The notes below the pieces were generated by a model. It saw nothing but the letters and a program-made list of their open reading frames with translations. It searched no databases and was not told the DNA's origin. Made by a program: the position numbers and the translations under genes. A stretch of 64,000 nt of DNA from Lycium barbarum (lineage: Eukaryota > Streptophyta > Magnoliopsida > Solanales > Solanaceae): the NCBI RefSeq assembly GCF_019175385.1, contig NC_083340.1:23696336-23760335 (forward strand). Reading direction: 5' to 3'. Positions 1 to 11,144 of the stretch are shown here, in pieces (the stretch's first letter is position 1; every line of letters starts with the position of its first letter).

Positions 1-722
1 TCGTCCTCTAGTTGCACATTTAGCCTCCGATGCAAACCACAAGTAGAAATGGTCCAGTAGTTGCCTCAACTTGATGCGTCTGATAATAGGTTGTGAGGTT
101 GATATTTATCTCACAAGAAAAAATGAATTTAAAATTTGTGAATTTATAAACTATGGTTCACTTTTTTATAATACAAAGTTATCTTGCACAATTAGCATTA
201 GTTGTACTTGCGTGAGGCATATAATAAAAAAAAATCATATATCAATTATTTACAAAATGGGATACTTTTGTTTGTTATTTAATAACTACTGCCTCTAATT
301 TTGATATTTATGTGAACATGACTTTTTTGGATTTCGTGAATTTTTTTTAGACTAAAATAGTCTTAAGTTGAGGGGTATAAATAACGACAAGAGGAATCAA
401 AATCGATGAACTGGGGCATGCAAGTCATGACAGTATTACAAACCGTACTAAATCGTCATGATTTCAAAATTACAAACAAACAACCAAAAACAAAAATCAA
501 CATGGTGACATGCAAGTCATGATAAATAAATATAAATTACTATAATAAATAAGGGGCAATCCAATGATTTTTGTAATACTTAGTTGTATCTCAATTATTT
601 AGTTGAGCATCTTGCTAATAAAAAAGAAGGAGTCTTCCAAATTTGCCCTTGTACTTGCTATTTATTACATGATCTACCAAAGTATGTTTCTAATAAATCA
701 TGACACTCAAACCTTTTTGGTA
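1..722. repeat. Duplicated low-copy segment, copy A part 1
   Basis: This AT-rich stretch contains no credible gene. It aligns by eye with 33190-33964, with small indels and scattered substitutions (for example the shared tract beginning tcgtcctctag). The homology stops where the hAT element starts at 731 and resumes at 23394, so copy A is one segment split by an insertion. Copy A probably continues to the left of the window. Confidence 0.8.
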
Positions 723-989
723 ATTACATGTAAACCTGTCAACCGGGTAACCCGGCCCGGTTGGCACAACCGGCCGGTTGCCTGTTAAAAAACCGGTCAT
801 GGCTACCGGTTGAAAATACTAGAATCGTAACCGGCCGGTTATATATATATATATATTATTATTATTAAATTATAATATATATGAGTTTCATATATACTTA
901 TGCTTATAAGTGTAGTATGTAATATAGATTGTATACTTTTTATTTTCAAGTATATTTTTAACTTAATTATATTTATATATGTTATGTAA

Positions 990-998
<9 letters not shown>

Positions 999-1055
<57 letters not shown>
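999..1055. repeat. (TA)n microsatellite
   Basis: A run of almost uninterrupted TA dinucleotides inside the hAT element, downstream of its transposase. The surrounding 841-1400 is very AT-rich and holds near-duplicate tracts (around 1056-1140 and 1210-1300) sharing ttatgagtattataaaattc-like sequence. No coding potential is seen. Confidence 0.9.
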
Positions 1056-1058
<3 letters not shown>

Positions 1059-2014
1059 TAAGTTATATGGATTATATAACTTAAGTTTATATATTTACTA
1101 ACAACTTATGAGTATTATAAAATTCAAGATTGTTTTTTTCTAAGTATATAACTTTCTATTTTATAACTTAAGTATATGTATATTATAAGTATATTCTAAG
1201 TATATTGTAGGTATATATGTTTAAGCTATATGTATTATAACTTAAATTTTATATTTACTAATAACTCATGAGTATTATAAAATTCAAGATTGTATATTTA
1301 TAAATATATATAGTTATAACTTTCTATTTTATAATTTACATAGATGTATATTCTAAGTATATTGTAGGTATATTCCTAACTTAATATAAGTAATATTAAC
1401 TTGAATACTTGTAAGAATATGAACACAAGTAAATAGAAGAAAACTCAATGAGCCATATATTTTATTCATTAATGGATAACATTTATTTGCAAGTTTGTAT
1501 TTTTTTAACTTGCAAATAATACATGAGTGGCAACTAAGTAGTACAAGAATAAAATCACATTGTTTCAACCATTTGGGTAATGTCCGCCTTATCATATTCA
1601 TCCATTGAGATATCTTCCATGTCTTCAATTTGGTCTTCTTCACTTGCTATTAAAACTTCAATCTCTTGCTCTTCGCCTTCCACTGCCGCTAGACTTTGGT
1701 TGTGCCGCTCCAATCTAATCCAATCGCAGATGCAAACTAGTACTTGCAAGTTAAATTCGGATAAGGAGAGTCTATGATCTCTAATTTGTTGTCTTCCTTG
1801 GCTAAATGCATTTTCCGAGGCCACGGTTGATATTTGAACATTAAGGATATCCCGAGCCATTCTTTCAAGTACCGGATAATTCGCCTTGTATTTCTTTCAC
1901 CATGCTAAGACGTCCACTTCGTCGCTCATTTCCACCACCGGTTGCGTCAAATAAAAGTGAAGTTCATCAAAGTTTGCACTCTTACTAGAAGGAGTAGTAG
2001 AAATGTTTCTCCAA

Positions 2015-2134
2015 ATTCCTAAACTAGACATGGTACGTTTTTTAGTTTGAGAAGTAGAAGTAGTAGGGCGTGGTATTCCTAAACTAGACTTGCTACGTTT
2101 TTTAGTTTGAGAAGTAGAAGTAGTAGGGCATGGA
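2015..2134 (-). repeat. Two tandem 60-bp units in the hAT reading frame
   Basis: Positions 2015-2074 and 2075-2134 are near-identical 60-bp units. Because 60 is a multiple of three, the duplication adds 20 codons without shifting frame, giving a doubled Thr-Ser-Thr-Ser-Gln-Thr-Lys-Lys-Arg stretch just upstream of the dimerisation domain. The repeat looks like a linker expansion in the transposase. Confidence 0.85.
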
Positions 2135-2237
2135 GCAACGGGTGTAGCATTTTCTTCCAACTTAGAATAATGTGTAAAAAAAAAAAAAAAACTCAACATC
2201 TACCGCTTTCTCAGCCTCAAATTTAGATGGTTCCTCG

Positions 2238-2354
2238 GTAGTAATATCTAAATAACGATAAATTTGTCTAACCAACTCAACTGTATAACAAGTTTTAAGA
2301 TAAGGATTTAGAATAGAACTCAATATAAATAAATTTGGGATGGGAAAATAATAC
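2238..2354. repeat. Left copy of 117-bp duplication flanking truncated Athila
   Basis: This hAT coding segment is repeated at 4720-4836, the same length, with three substitutions and no indels that I can see. The pair brackets the truncated Athila-like element exactly: the left copy ends at the TG of the LTR and the right copy starts where gag stops. A normal Ty3/gypsy insertion would give only a 5-bp duplication. Confidence 0.88.
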
Positions 2355-3821
2355 TGATGTGCCGTGAATTTTGGCACATTTTATGTCTTTTTCACTAGAA
2401 GTGTTGCTTGTTTTTAAGTGTTTTTACATCGTTTCTTAGGTTATTTTGGTATTTTGTAGGGTTGGTTGACTAAGGAATGGAAATGATAAGAAATGCTGAA
2501 AAACGGACAACTTGGAGCAAAAGGACGGTCCGTAACTCGAGCTACGGACCGTAACGTGATCCATACAAGAGAGGAAGATCCAGATACGTGCCGCTCTAAA
2601 GGACGGTCCGTAATTCATGTTACGGGCCGTAACGTGTACCGTAATCTGAAGAAAATTTCCAGTAAGAAGCCTAAGTAGTGTCATATGTTACGCCCAGAAG
2701 GACGGTCCGTAACGCAGGTTACGGGGCGTAACATCATGGCGTAACGCATTGGCCACTGAACACTGAAGCCATGATCCGCTGGAAGATACGGACCGTAACC
2801 TGTGTTATGGTCCGCCGCAAGAAGCCGTAATGGTTGACCTATATCAAGCTGACAAAGGACAAATCCGAAGGACGGACCGTAACCTGTGTTACGGTCCGTC
2901 CCGCGAAAAGGTATTTTTGTGCAGAACTTTGGCGCGATTTTTGGCCCTATAAATACTTAAAGTTAGGTTTTTAACATTCATTATGATCTTTTGGAGCATT
3001 AACTTTAAGGCTTGGATATTTGTGAAATGGTTGGAGCATTTAAAGCACCAACTTCACCCTCATTCCACATTGTATTAGCATTGTAAGTACATTATGTTAA
3101 CTTTTAAGCTTTCTTTGTTAACCAAAATGATGAGTAGATAATTTTAATTCTAAGGTTATGGACCCTATGATGGATATTATGTGAATGAGTTTCTACTATT
3201 GATATATGCATAATGGTTGTTGGTATTTATTCTATCTTTGTGCATTAGCGTTGGGGAATGATTGCCAGCATTAGCCTAAGCCATTATACTAACTTTTCTT
3301 GGGAAAGAGAGTTAGTATTGGTAAGATTGAATAACAATGACTCAGGGCATTAACCCTCATTTAATAGACTAACTTAGAGATAAGAACAAATTTAATTGGC
3401 ATTATTGGTCGCTCTTCGAGTTCAATTCTTTTACATTTGGAAAAATCATAAAGAGGAAATACGGCCTAACTGTTGAGAAACATTAGGAAGTCCTTAAGAG
3501 ATCAAGTGCATACTCTTAGAACAACCATTAGAAGTATATCACATTGAAACCTGAAGCATAATATCTAATCAAAGTGGGGAACACAACCTTAGTCTCTCTC
3601 TCACATTAAGTACAATTCAAGTCAAAGTATTCAATTGCATTACACAACAAATATTTCAAACTATTCGGAATAGGATTAAAGCCTTTAAAGACTAGTATCG
3701 CATACAATTAGTACCCTTTTCTCTCCATATTCCCTGTGGGATTCGACCCCAACCTTATTTGGGTTATTATATTTGACAACGGCCGCTTTACGTCACTCAT
3801 AGGTGTAATTTGAGCGTATCA
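2355..3821 (+). repeat. 5' LTR of truncated Athila-like element
   Basis: The LTR begins TGATGTGCCG and ends GAGCGTATCA (TG...CA), 1467 bp. A TATAAATA box lies near 2949. The U3 part (2515-2905) carries several copies of the palindromic core ACGGWCCGT with TTACG/GTAAC flanks. The downstream part includes the conserved ttccctgtgggattcgaccc tract shared with the LTRs at 7330 and 19523. Confidence 0.85.
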
Positions 3822-3826
3822 AATTT

Positions 3827-3844
3827 TGGCGCCGTTGCCGGGGA
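3827..3844 (+). other. Primer-binding site, tRNA-Asp type
   Basis: TGGCGCCGTTGCCGGGGA lies 5 nt after the LTR end. It is the form known for Athila elements, complementary to the 3' end of plant tRNA-Asp, and it primes minus-strand cDNA synthesis. Confidence 0.88.
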
Positions 3845-3939
3845 ATACGGTTTTGAAATTACTGATTGTTGCGTACTCTTCTTTAAAACTTTTTCTATTC
3901 CATCACACCTTGTTTGCTGTTGTGGTGACCCAGGTGAAT

Positions 3940-4719
3940 ATGGCAAGAAGACAGAATCGAAATCAAGGAAACCAAGGTGGACTCCAAGTGAACCCACCTG
4001 CACCAGAAGAGGATGAAGATGAGAATATATTTGCGGAATTCATCAATAAAGCTGATTATGCTTCTGTTGTGGTCCCTCCTAGGACTTGAAATGCTACTTT
4101 CAAAATTGATAGTTCTATCTATCAGCTGCTGAAACTTGAAGGTTATTTTTGAAATTCTTCGGAGGATTGTCCACTCCGACATTTGAAGAGCTTCCTGCAC
4201 GTGTGTGCTCAACAATCCCAAGGTGTTGTTTCTGCTGATGCATTTCGGTTACGGGTCTTCAAATATTCCTTGGCTGGCCAAGCAAGGGAATGGTATGAAA
4301 AGCTTCCCAGCAATTCTATTCATACCTGGAGCGAGCTAGCCAATACATTTCTGAAGAAGTGGTTCCTACCGAGCAAAAAGGCTGAACTTCGAGATAAGAT
4401 CTTTGAGTTCAAACAGCTCCCGGGGGAACAATTATATTCGGCATGGGAGCGGTTCAAGTACTATCTAGCTCAATCTCCAACTCACGGGTTTCCGGATGCT
4501 ATTCTCACCGAGAAATTCTACAAGGGCTTAGATACAATGAATCAGATTGCTGCCAATACTGCCGCGGGAGGATGCTTCATGGACAAGTCATTTATCAACA
4601 TCACCCGTTTACTTGATAAACTCACCACCCACAATCAAGCTTGGCATTCTACTGATAGTGAGAGTCTCTCTTATGGTAGTCCATCACTAGCTGTTGTTGC
4701 AAAAGAAAACCACGAGAGA
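3940..4719 (+). pseudogene. Athila gag fragment
   Basis: From the ATG at 3940 the reading matches the gag of the 8868 ORF: an acidic DEDENIFAEF motif, then a LEGYF segment, then the retrotransposon gag core with RVFKYSLAGQAREWYEKLP and the PSKKAELRDKIFEFKQLPGE stretch. Stops interrupt the frame near 4087 and 4150, and the gene ends at the 4719 junction. Gag would form the intracellular particle; this copy is inactive. Confidence 0.85.
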
Positions 4720-4836
4720 GTAGTAATATCTAAATAACGATAAATTTGTCTAACCAACTCAACGGTATAACAAGTTTTAAGATAAGGATTTACAATAGAA
4801 CTCAATATAAATAAAGTTGGGATGGGAAAATAATAC
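4720..4836. repeat. Right copy of 117-bp duplication
   Basis: Repeats 2238-2354 (see that entry). From 4837 the hAT transposase coding sequence continues without interruption, so this copy is part of the original gene and the left copy is probably its duplicate, or the reverse. Confidence 0.88.
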
Positions 4837-7329
4837 TTCTTAAATTTTTTCCTCATACTATAAATAGCCGCTTGATAACCCGATTTTTCAGTATACTCAT
4901 ATAAAACTCTAGTTATTTCGACTAAGTATGCTAATATTTAACCGTGGGATAGAATTGTCTAGAAAAAACAAGAGTAGCATTATAAATTTTTTCTAAAAGT
5001 GTAGTACATTCCACAACATCTTCCCAATCGGAATTACTTAACCACTCACTAATCTCCTCATTGTGATTATTGTGAGTATTTTGTATGGAACCTTATATTC
5101 ATATGCTTGTTGCAATATAATGTAAGTGTAGTTTCACCTAGTATCAACTTCAACTTGAATTTTCTTAGGTATAAGACCAACACTCACACAATGACTCTTA
5201 AAATCTCTAATTTCAGCCCTATTGGCATTACAAAAAAGAAAAGCAACCGCATTTCTAACCTTGTGAATAGGATCATCAAATAACTTAAGACCATCTTTAA
5301 CAATCAAGTTTAAAATGTGACAACTACATCTCACATGAAAAATATTTCCTAGTGGAGGGTTTAATTCATTTTTTATAAGGCCAACCGCCTTTGTGTTGTT
5401 AGAAGCATTATATAAAGCAATACAAAGTGTGTTTTTGTAAATGTTAAAAAAGTTTATATTAGTTGTTATTCCATTAGCTAAAAATTTACCGTTGTGACGA
5501 CCCTTCCCTTCATCATATATAAAAGCTATAATTCTTTTTTGCATCACTCAACTATCCTATCCAATGACATGTAATAGCAAAAAAATCTAACTTATAAACA
5601 CTCAGACCAAGATCGGCGGTAAGGGAAACATTACAATTTAAAGAATTAAGTACATGGTGCAAATAAAATCTATACTTTTTTATATAAATCAATAATATCC
5701 GCTCTACAAGTATTTCTAGGAATACCCTCAAACATCGAATTATAATTACGTTGAATATAAGTAACAAAATCCGGCCTCGAAGGAAAGGAAAATGATAAAG
5801 CATCATAAGCTACCATTTTAGCTATCTCTACACGGTCTTTCTTCTTGTTGTAACTAAAAGTTTTTCCGGTATGTGGGTCTATTGTTTTTTTAATATCCCT
5901 GGAACCCGTTTGTGATCCCCAAACATCCCTATGTTTTACCGCTAAATGACTCGATAGTGAACCCATTCCCCCATCCTTATTGTTCCTACACCTGAACACA
6001 AATGTTTTATTACATATATTACATGTGACTATTCTTTCTCCCTATCTTTAGTTATATAATTCCAAACTTTAGAGGTTGGCTTACGAGCGGGTTTTGACTG
6101 TGTTTGTGATTGTTGTGCTTATGTATCTCCTATTGGCTGTTCCGGTGATTGTGTTTCATCATCATCAACTTGATGAAAGGTTGGGCCAAATATGTGTTCC
6201 ATTACTTCGATATCTAAAATTGGACTATTTTCACTAATGTCATAACCTATATTAGGTGTTTTAGCCACAAATGTTTCATCCATATTTCCTCTCCCCCTAA
6301 CACTACTACTACTACCACCAAAGAAGCCCGTCTCTTCATAATTAAATAGCAAGAAATTAAATCGCAAGCAAACAAATCGCAAGAAAATAATTTGTAAGAA
6401 ATTAAATTGCAAGAAATTAAATTGCGAAAATTAAATTGCAAGAATTAAATTGAGAAAATTAAAGATAGAGTTGGAACGAAGGTATCAAATGTCACGACCC
6501 AACCCCGTGGGCCGTGACTAGTGCCCTAACTGGACACCCATACTCATTCACTTACCAAATCGACATATCAAAGACTTATTCATATTTAACATACGTTATT
6601 TTGCACAGATATTGAGAACAGACGTCGTCTTAAGCGGTCACCTGTAACAAAAATATCATACAGAAGCCGGCAGGCTGGCGGAATACACATCACCCGAATA
6701 TACATACATATACATACATATGGGCCGTTTCGGCCATAATAGCAAACGGGACCGCTTAAGGCACAAGTCACAGACATCACCGAACAAACACGACCCATGA
6801 CATACATATATGTCTACAGGCCTCTACAAACCACAACAGAAACATATGACGGGACAGGGCCCCGCCGTACCCCAAATAGTTGTATATACAGAAACATATA
6901 CAATAAAAGATATGTACCAAAAATATGGGCTCCGGATCAAAGTAGTAGTCCAAATAGCAGAATAAGTATCCTACACTGGCTGGTCACCAGAACGAACGTC
7001 TTCACCTGCGGGCATGAAACGCAACTCCCGAAGAAAGGGGGTCAGTACGAAATATGTACTGAGTATGTAAAGCATGAAATACAGTAATCCAAAGCATAAA
7101 TGAAGTGAGAAGTACGGAAAATGGATACTGAATTAGTATATCAAAACCTGCGCTGAAAACATAAGTAAGGCAAATAAAAATCATGCATAGGGCTCAGGAA
7201 CGTGGTCGCCACTCCGACGCTGGCGCCACAACACATCATACTCCAGAAGGTTTCAAATCTCCGTACAATCCCGAACATATCGTATCATCATAACATATCA
7301 CAACGTCATAACACAGCATATGACATAAC

Positions 7330-8747
7330 TGATGTGGCGTGGTTTTACGCCACAATCGATGCTTTTTGACTCTAAGTTTTACTTGTTTTTAAGCAAGCCT
7401 ATGTGATTTTACGTGGTTTTTAGTGTTTTTCAGGTAAAGGAACAGATTCGGCACAATCACAGTTGAAGTGCAGAACCAGGTCGTAAAGTGATGTTTACGG
7501 TCCGTATTCTACAATACGGGCTGTATTCCATGGTCGTGTCTAAGGATAACAGAACCAGAAAGTCAAGCTGAGAAGATGGTGGTTTACGAGCTAGGTTTAC
7601 GGACCGTATTTCAGTTTACGGTCCGTATTCCATCACGTATTTAACCAGTTGAGCATCTGGCAGAAAGTCGAAGTATCAGATGTTGAATTACGACCAAGCA
7701 GTTTACGGACCGTAAACCACTTTACGGTCCATATTTTGGAAGGATAAGTTGCACACAGCTGAGAGAACGAGTTGGGCGTAAACCATGTTTACGGTCCGTA
7801 AAGTGATTTACGGACCGTATTTCATCATGACGGGACTGAAGTGCAAAATCTGTAACTTATGTATTTTCAAAACCTACAAATAGTCATTGTAGGATTTTAA
7901 TAGTCACCATTCAATATATTTTTGTCTCTTGACTTAGAACAAAAACTTCTCTCTAGTTTTTAAAGATTCAAACATCAATTCAAGTATTACCAATTCTTTT
8001 TTTATTCCAAAGTAAGCATTTATGAATTCTTCAATTTCTTATTTCTTGTTCTTTGTCATGAGTAGCTAAATTTCCTTACTAGGGTTGTGAACCCAATGAT
8101 GGGTGTTTTGTGATTGGGTGTTGTGATTGATATACACATAATGGATTATTAGGGTTTGATTATTCTTCATTCTTCATTCATAATTAATGGTTGCAAACAT
8201 TGATTAAAGCCATAAACCTTAATTTATTTGGGAAAATAATTAGGGTTGGTAAGAATAATTAACAAGAACTCAAAGCTTTAAACTTTGTTTAATAAATTCA
8301 CTTAGGAATAAGAGGAGTTTACTTGGCATGATTAATCGTTCTTCATAATCACTTTCTTATATTTGGGAAAATCATAGAAAGATATAATTTTTATTTATTG
8401 GGAAATAGTAGAGATTCACATAGAGATTAAGTGCATTCATATAATGATCCATTACAAGTATCTCAAGATCAATACCCATGATCATACACCCTATCTAACG
8501 GGGACACAACCTTAATTTCTTTTACCATAAATAGTCACTAAAACAATAGTTTAGAAATTAGTCATAGACAAAACCCAACTTTTACCAACATTATCGGATT
8601 AAGATATTAGACCTAGAACTTAGCATTTACGACTTTAGTAAACTTTTCACACCATATTCCCTGTGGGATTCGACCCCAACCTTGTTGGGTTACTATATTT
8701 GACAACGTCCGCGTTATACCAATAATAGGTGTAATTTGAGCGTATCA
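7330..8747 (+). repeat. Athila 5' LTR
   Basis: TG...CA ends, 1418 bp, same length as the 3' LTR. The U3 palindrome cluster lies at 7494-7824. The probable TATA position reads CTACAAATAG (7874-7883), whereas the 3' LTR and the older LTR at 2355 keep TATAAATA. This LTR should drive the genomic RNA, so the substitution may weaken transcription. Confidence 0.93.
7494..7824. repeat. Palindrome cluster in U3 of the 5' LTR
   Basis: Within about 330 bp there are seven copies or near-copies of TTTACGGWCCGTAAA/TTT, for example the 17-bp almost perfect palindrome GTTTACGGACCGTAAAC at 7701-7717. Pairs also face each other (7594-7630, 7701-7737, 7789-7824), so larger hairpins are possible. The same cluster is at 19687-20017 in the 3' LTR. 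They lie upstream of the TATA region, where enhancer or protein-binding sites would be expected. Function is inferred only. Confidence 0.85.
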
Positions 8748-8752
8748 AATTT

Positions 8753-8770
8753 TGGCGCCGCTGCCGGGGA
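8753..8770 (+). other. Primer-binding site, tRNA-Asp type
   Basis: TGGCGCCGCTGCCGGGGA, 5 nt after the LTR end. It differs by one base (C for T at position 9) from the form at 3827, so pairing with tRNA-Asp would have one mismatch. Confidence 0.88.
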
Positions 8771-8867
8771 ATACGGTTTTGAAATTACTAAATAGTGTTT
8801 GCTTTGATTAAAGTCTTTTGCTTATTCCATCACACCTTGTTTTCTACTCTGTGTAAACTAGGTGAAC

Positions 8868-11132
8868 ATGAATCAAAATCAGCAGAATCAGCGTGCTGGT
8901 AATCAGGTGAATCGGTTGAACAATCAGGCGAATGAATCTGATGATGAGAATATTTTTGCTGAACTCGTCCAAGAGGAGGACTATGCATCTGCTATTGTTC
9001 AACCTCGAGTTGGAGCTGCTACAGTGAAAATTGACTCATCTTTATACCAGCTGTTGAAACTTGAGGGATACTTTCGGAACTCTACCGAGAATGACCCTCA
9101 ACGTCATTTGCAGAATTTTATGGATGTGTGTGCTAATCATATCCAGAATAATGTTCCACAAGATGCTATTCGGTTGAGGTTATTCAAATATTCCTTAGCT
9201 GGGGAGGCAAGAACATGGTTCGAGAAGCTGCCCCGAAATTCGATTACTTCATGGGCAGAAATGGTAGCTGTTTTTCTTACAAAGTGGTACCCCCCTAGCA
9301 AGAAGGCTGAGATTTGCGACAAGATTTATGAATTCAAGCAGCGACCGGGGGAACAACTATATGAAGCCTGGGAGAGGTTCAAAGAGTATTTGCAGAAGAG
9401 CCCTAATCATGGTTTTTCGGAAAATATATTGATGGAGAAGTTCTACATAGGGTTAGATCCAGTGACACAGTCAATATCTAACAATGCAGCTGATGGGTGT
9501 TTTATGAACAAGACCTTTCGACGAGTGACCACCATACTTAACAAGCTGACAACTAATAATCAGGCTTGGCACTCAAACAATGCTGAAGTGGTACCATATG
9601 GTAGTGCTATGCTCCAGAATATAGTGAAGGAAAATCAGGATACCCAGCAAACATTGGCAGAGCTTGCAACAAATATTTCCTTGCTGACGAAGAAGTTCGA
9701 TGAATCTCAGATCAAAAAAGTAAATATTTGTGAGGATGATGTAGTTTTGCCAAAAGGGATGTACCATGCTCATGATGGTCCATTCCTTGATGGGCCACCC
9801 ATGCAGGTTGAAGATGCCAATTATGTTAATAACTCTCAAGGGAGTTATCAAAGACAGAATTACCAAGGTGGCTATCAAAATCAGAATCAATGGAGACCTC
9901 AGCAAGGTCAAGGTGCTTACAACAACTCTGGGAACTACAACAATAACTATGGTGGTGAGAACCAAGGGAGCTACAACAACAGCAACAATTTTGGGAACAA
10001 GAGTTCCAATCCTTATATACCACCAAAAGGGCAGTCGACAGAGCAGGGTAGTTCAAAAGTTGAAGCAATGCTTGAGAAGATTCTGGCTAATCAATCGAAG
10101 TCTGAAAGGACTTTATCTGGGCTGACAGAGACAGTGGGTTCTCATCCAGCAGCTATTCAGAAGCTTGTGTCGCAGATGAGGGATATATCCAGAGAGCATC
10201 ACCCTCCTAAAAAGGGAGGACTTCCGAGTGACACTATTCCAAATCCCAAGAATGGGGGAGGCGGTATAGACCGCGCATTTGCCATCACTACTAGAAGTGA
10301 CAAAACAATACAGGGGGCTGCTGAGGAGGTGAATGATCTTGAGCAGATAAATAAAGAGAATGAGGTGCAGTCTGAAACACCCATTATTGCTGATAAGAGG
10401 CCTACTGACAAGAAGGTTGCTGATATTCCAGAGATGGTGAGAGAAGCTGATGACACAAGTAAACAGGATGTAAAAGGGGCTCTCCGCCCTTTGACACAGC
10501 TTTTCAAAGCTAAACCTCCTTTTCCTCAGAGGTTGGTAAAGAAGAATGAAGATGCGAAGTTTGACAAGTTTTATGATCAGCTGAAGCAGTTATCTCTGAA
10601 TTTTCCCTTCTTGGAAGCTGTCAAAGAGATGCCCGGTTTTGCAAAATATCTGAAGGAGTTGCTGACTAAGAAGAAGACGGTTCAACATGAAACCGTGAGT
10701 TTGACTCACACTGTGAGTTCTATTATCTCAACCACAACTGTTCAGAAAAAAAGAGATCCTGGGGCATTCACCATTCCTTGTTCTATTGGGTACCATGACT
10801 TTGCTCGCGCTTTGTGTGATAATGGGGCGAGTATTAATTTGATGCCCCTTTCTATATATAAGCAATCAGGTTTGGGAATGCCACGGCCTACTACGATGAG
10901 GTTGCAGATGGCTGATAGGTCTATCAAAAGACCTGTTGGGGTGGTTGATGATGTGATTGTGCGGGTTGGTGAGTTTTTGTTGCCCGCTGACTTTGTGATT
11001 CTTGACTGTGCTGTTGATCGGGACATTCCTATCATTCTGGGGAGGCCTTTCCTTGCTACAGGGAGGGCTTTGATGGATTCTGAAAAAAATGAAATCAAGT
11101 TTCGAGTCAACAATGAAGAAGTGACTTTTTAG
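8868..11132 (+). CDS. Athila Gag-protease ORF
   Basis: The first ATG is at 8868, after a leader following the PBS; the ORF ends at TAG 11130-11132. The N-terminal part has the acidic DDENIFAEL motif, then the retrotransposon Gag core (RLFKYSLAGEARTWFEKLP, KAEICDKIYEFKQRPGEQLY). A Gln/Asn/Gly-rich region (about 9830-10060) stands where a CCHC knuckle would be; no CCHC box is seen. Near the end is the aspartic protease: ALCDNGASINLMPLSIY, a flap-like segment and IILGRPFLATGRA. Gag packages the RNA and the protease cuts the polyprotein. The RT ORF starts 12 nt later in the same frame, so the stop is either a read-through site or, more likely, a mutation. Confidence 0.92.
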   Translation: MNQNQQNQRAGNQVNRLNNQANESDDENIFAELVQEEDYASAIVQPRVGAATVKIDSSLYQLLKLEGYFRNSTENDPQRHLQNFMDVCANHIQNNVPQDAIRLRLFKYSLAGEARTWFEKLPRNSITSWAEMVAVFLTKWYPPSKKAEICDKIYEFKQRPGEQLYEAWERFKEYLQKSPNHGFSENILMEKFYIGLDPVTQSISNNAADGCFMNKTFRRVTTILNKLTTNNQAWHSNNAEVVPYGSAMLQNIVKENQDTQQTLAELATNISLLTKKFDESQIKKVNICEDDVVLPKGMYHAHDGPFLDGPPMQVEDANYVNNSQGSYQRQNYQGGYQNQNQWRPQQGQGAYNNSGNYNNNYGGENQGSYNNSNNFGNKSSNPYIPPKGQSTEQGSSKVEAMLEKILANQSKSERTLSGLTETVGSHPAAIQKLVSQMRDISREHHPPKKGGLPSDTIPNPKNGGGGIDRAFAITTRSDKTIQGAAEEVNDLEQINKENEVQSETPIIADKRPTDKKVADIPEMVREADDTSKQDVKGALRPLTQLFKAKPPFPQRLVKKNEDAKFDKFYDQLKQLSLNFPFLEAVKEMPGFAKYLKELLTKKKTVQHETVSLTHTVSSIISTTTVQKKRDPGAFTIPCSIGYHDFARALCDNGASINLMPLSIYKQSGLGMPRPTTMRLQMADRSIKRPVGVVDDVIVRVGEFLLPADFVILDCAVDRDIPIILGRPFLATGRALMDSEKNEIKFRVNNEEVTF

Positions 11133-11144
11133 GCTAGCAAAGGG

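Larger units (their letters stand above)
2355..4719 (+). mobile_element. Truncated Athila-like Ty3/gypsy element (5' LTR plus partial gag)
   Basis: The element keeps a complete-looking 5' LTR (2355-3821), a primer-binding site (3827-3844) and the first part of gag, then stops abruptly at 4719 inside gag. Protease, reverse transcriptase, integrase and 3' LTR are missing. It belongs to the same lineage as the 7330-20940 element: the LTR-end/PBS layout and gag are alike, but the LTR body is well diverged. It lies in the opposite orientation to the hAT transposase it interrupts. Confidence 0.88.
1555..6412 (-). pseudogene. hAT-family transposase, broken
   Basis: Pieces of one hAT transposase read in order on the minus strand. 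Around 6412-6119 is an acidic N-terminal segment. Around 5999-5670 is a BED-type zinc-finger region with the SSHLAVKHRDVWG motif. Around 5547-5134 is the core with NASNNTKAVGLIKNEL followed by FHVRCSCHILNLIVKDGL. After the 2355-4719 insertion come the conserved YYFPIP..FILSSI..NPYLK segment and, at 1860-1555, the C-terminal dimerisation domain (LNVQISTVASENAFSQGRQ). The frame is broken by several stops and shifts, including TGA in place of the second tryptophan of the DVLAWW motif near 1903. The product would normally bind the terminal repeats and catalyse cut-and-paste transposition. This copy cannot encode it. Confidence 0.88.

Noticed and set aside
6586..7184. Short ORFs of 60-96 codons between the hAT gene and Athila
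   Set aside because: They fall in the split solo LTR, overlap each other on both strands and have no recognisable motif.
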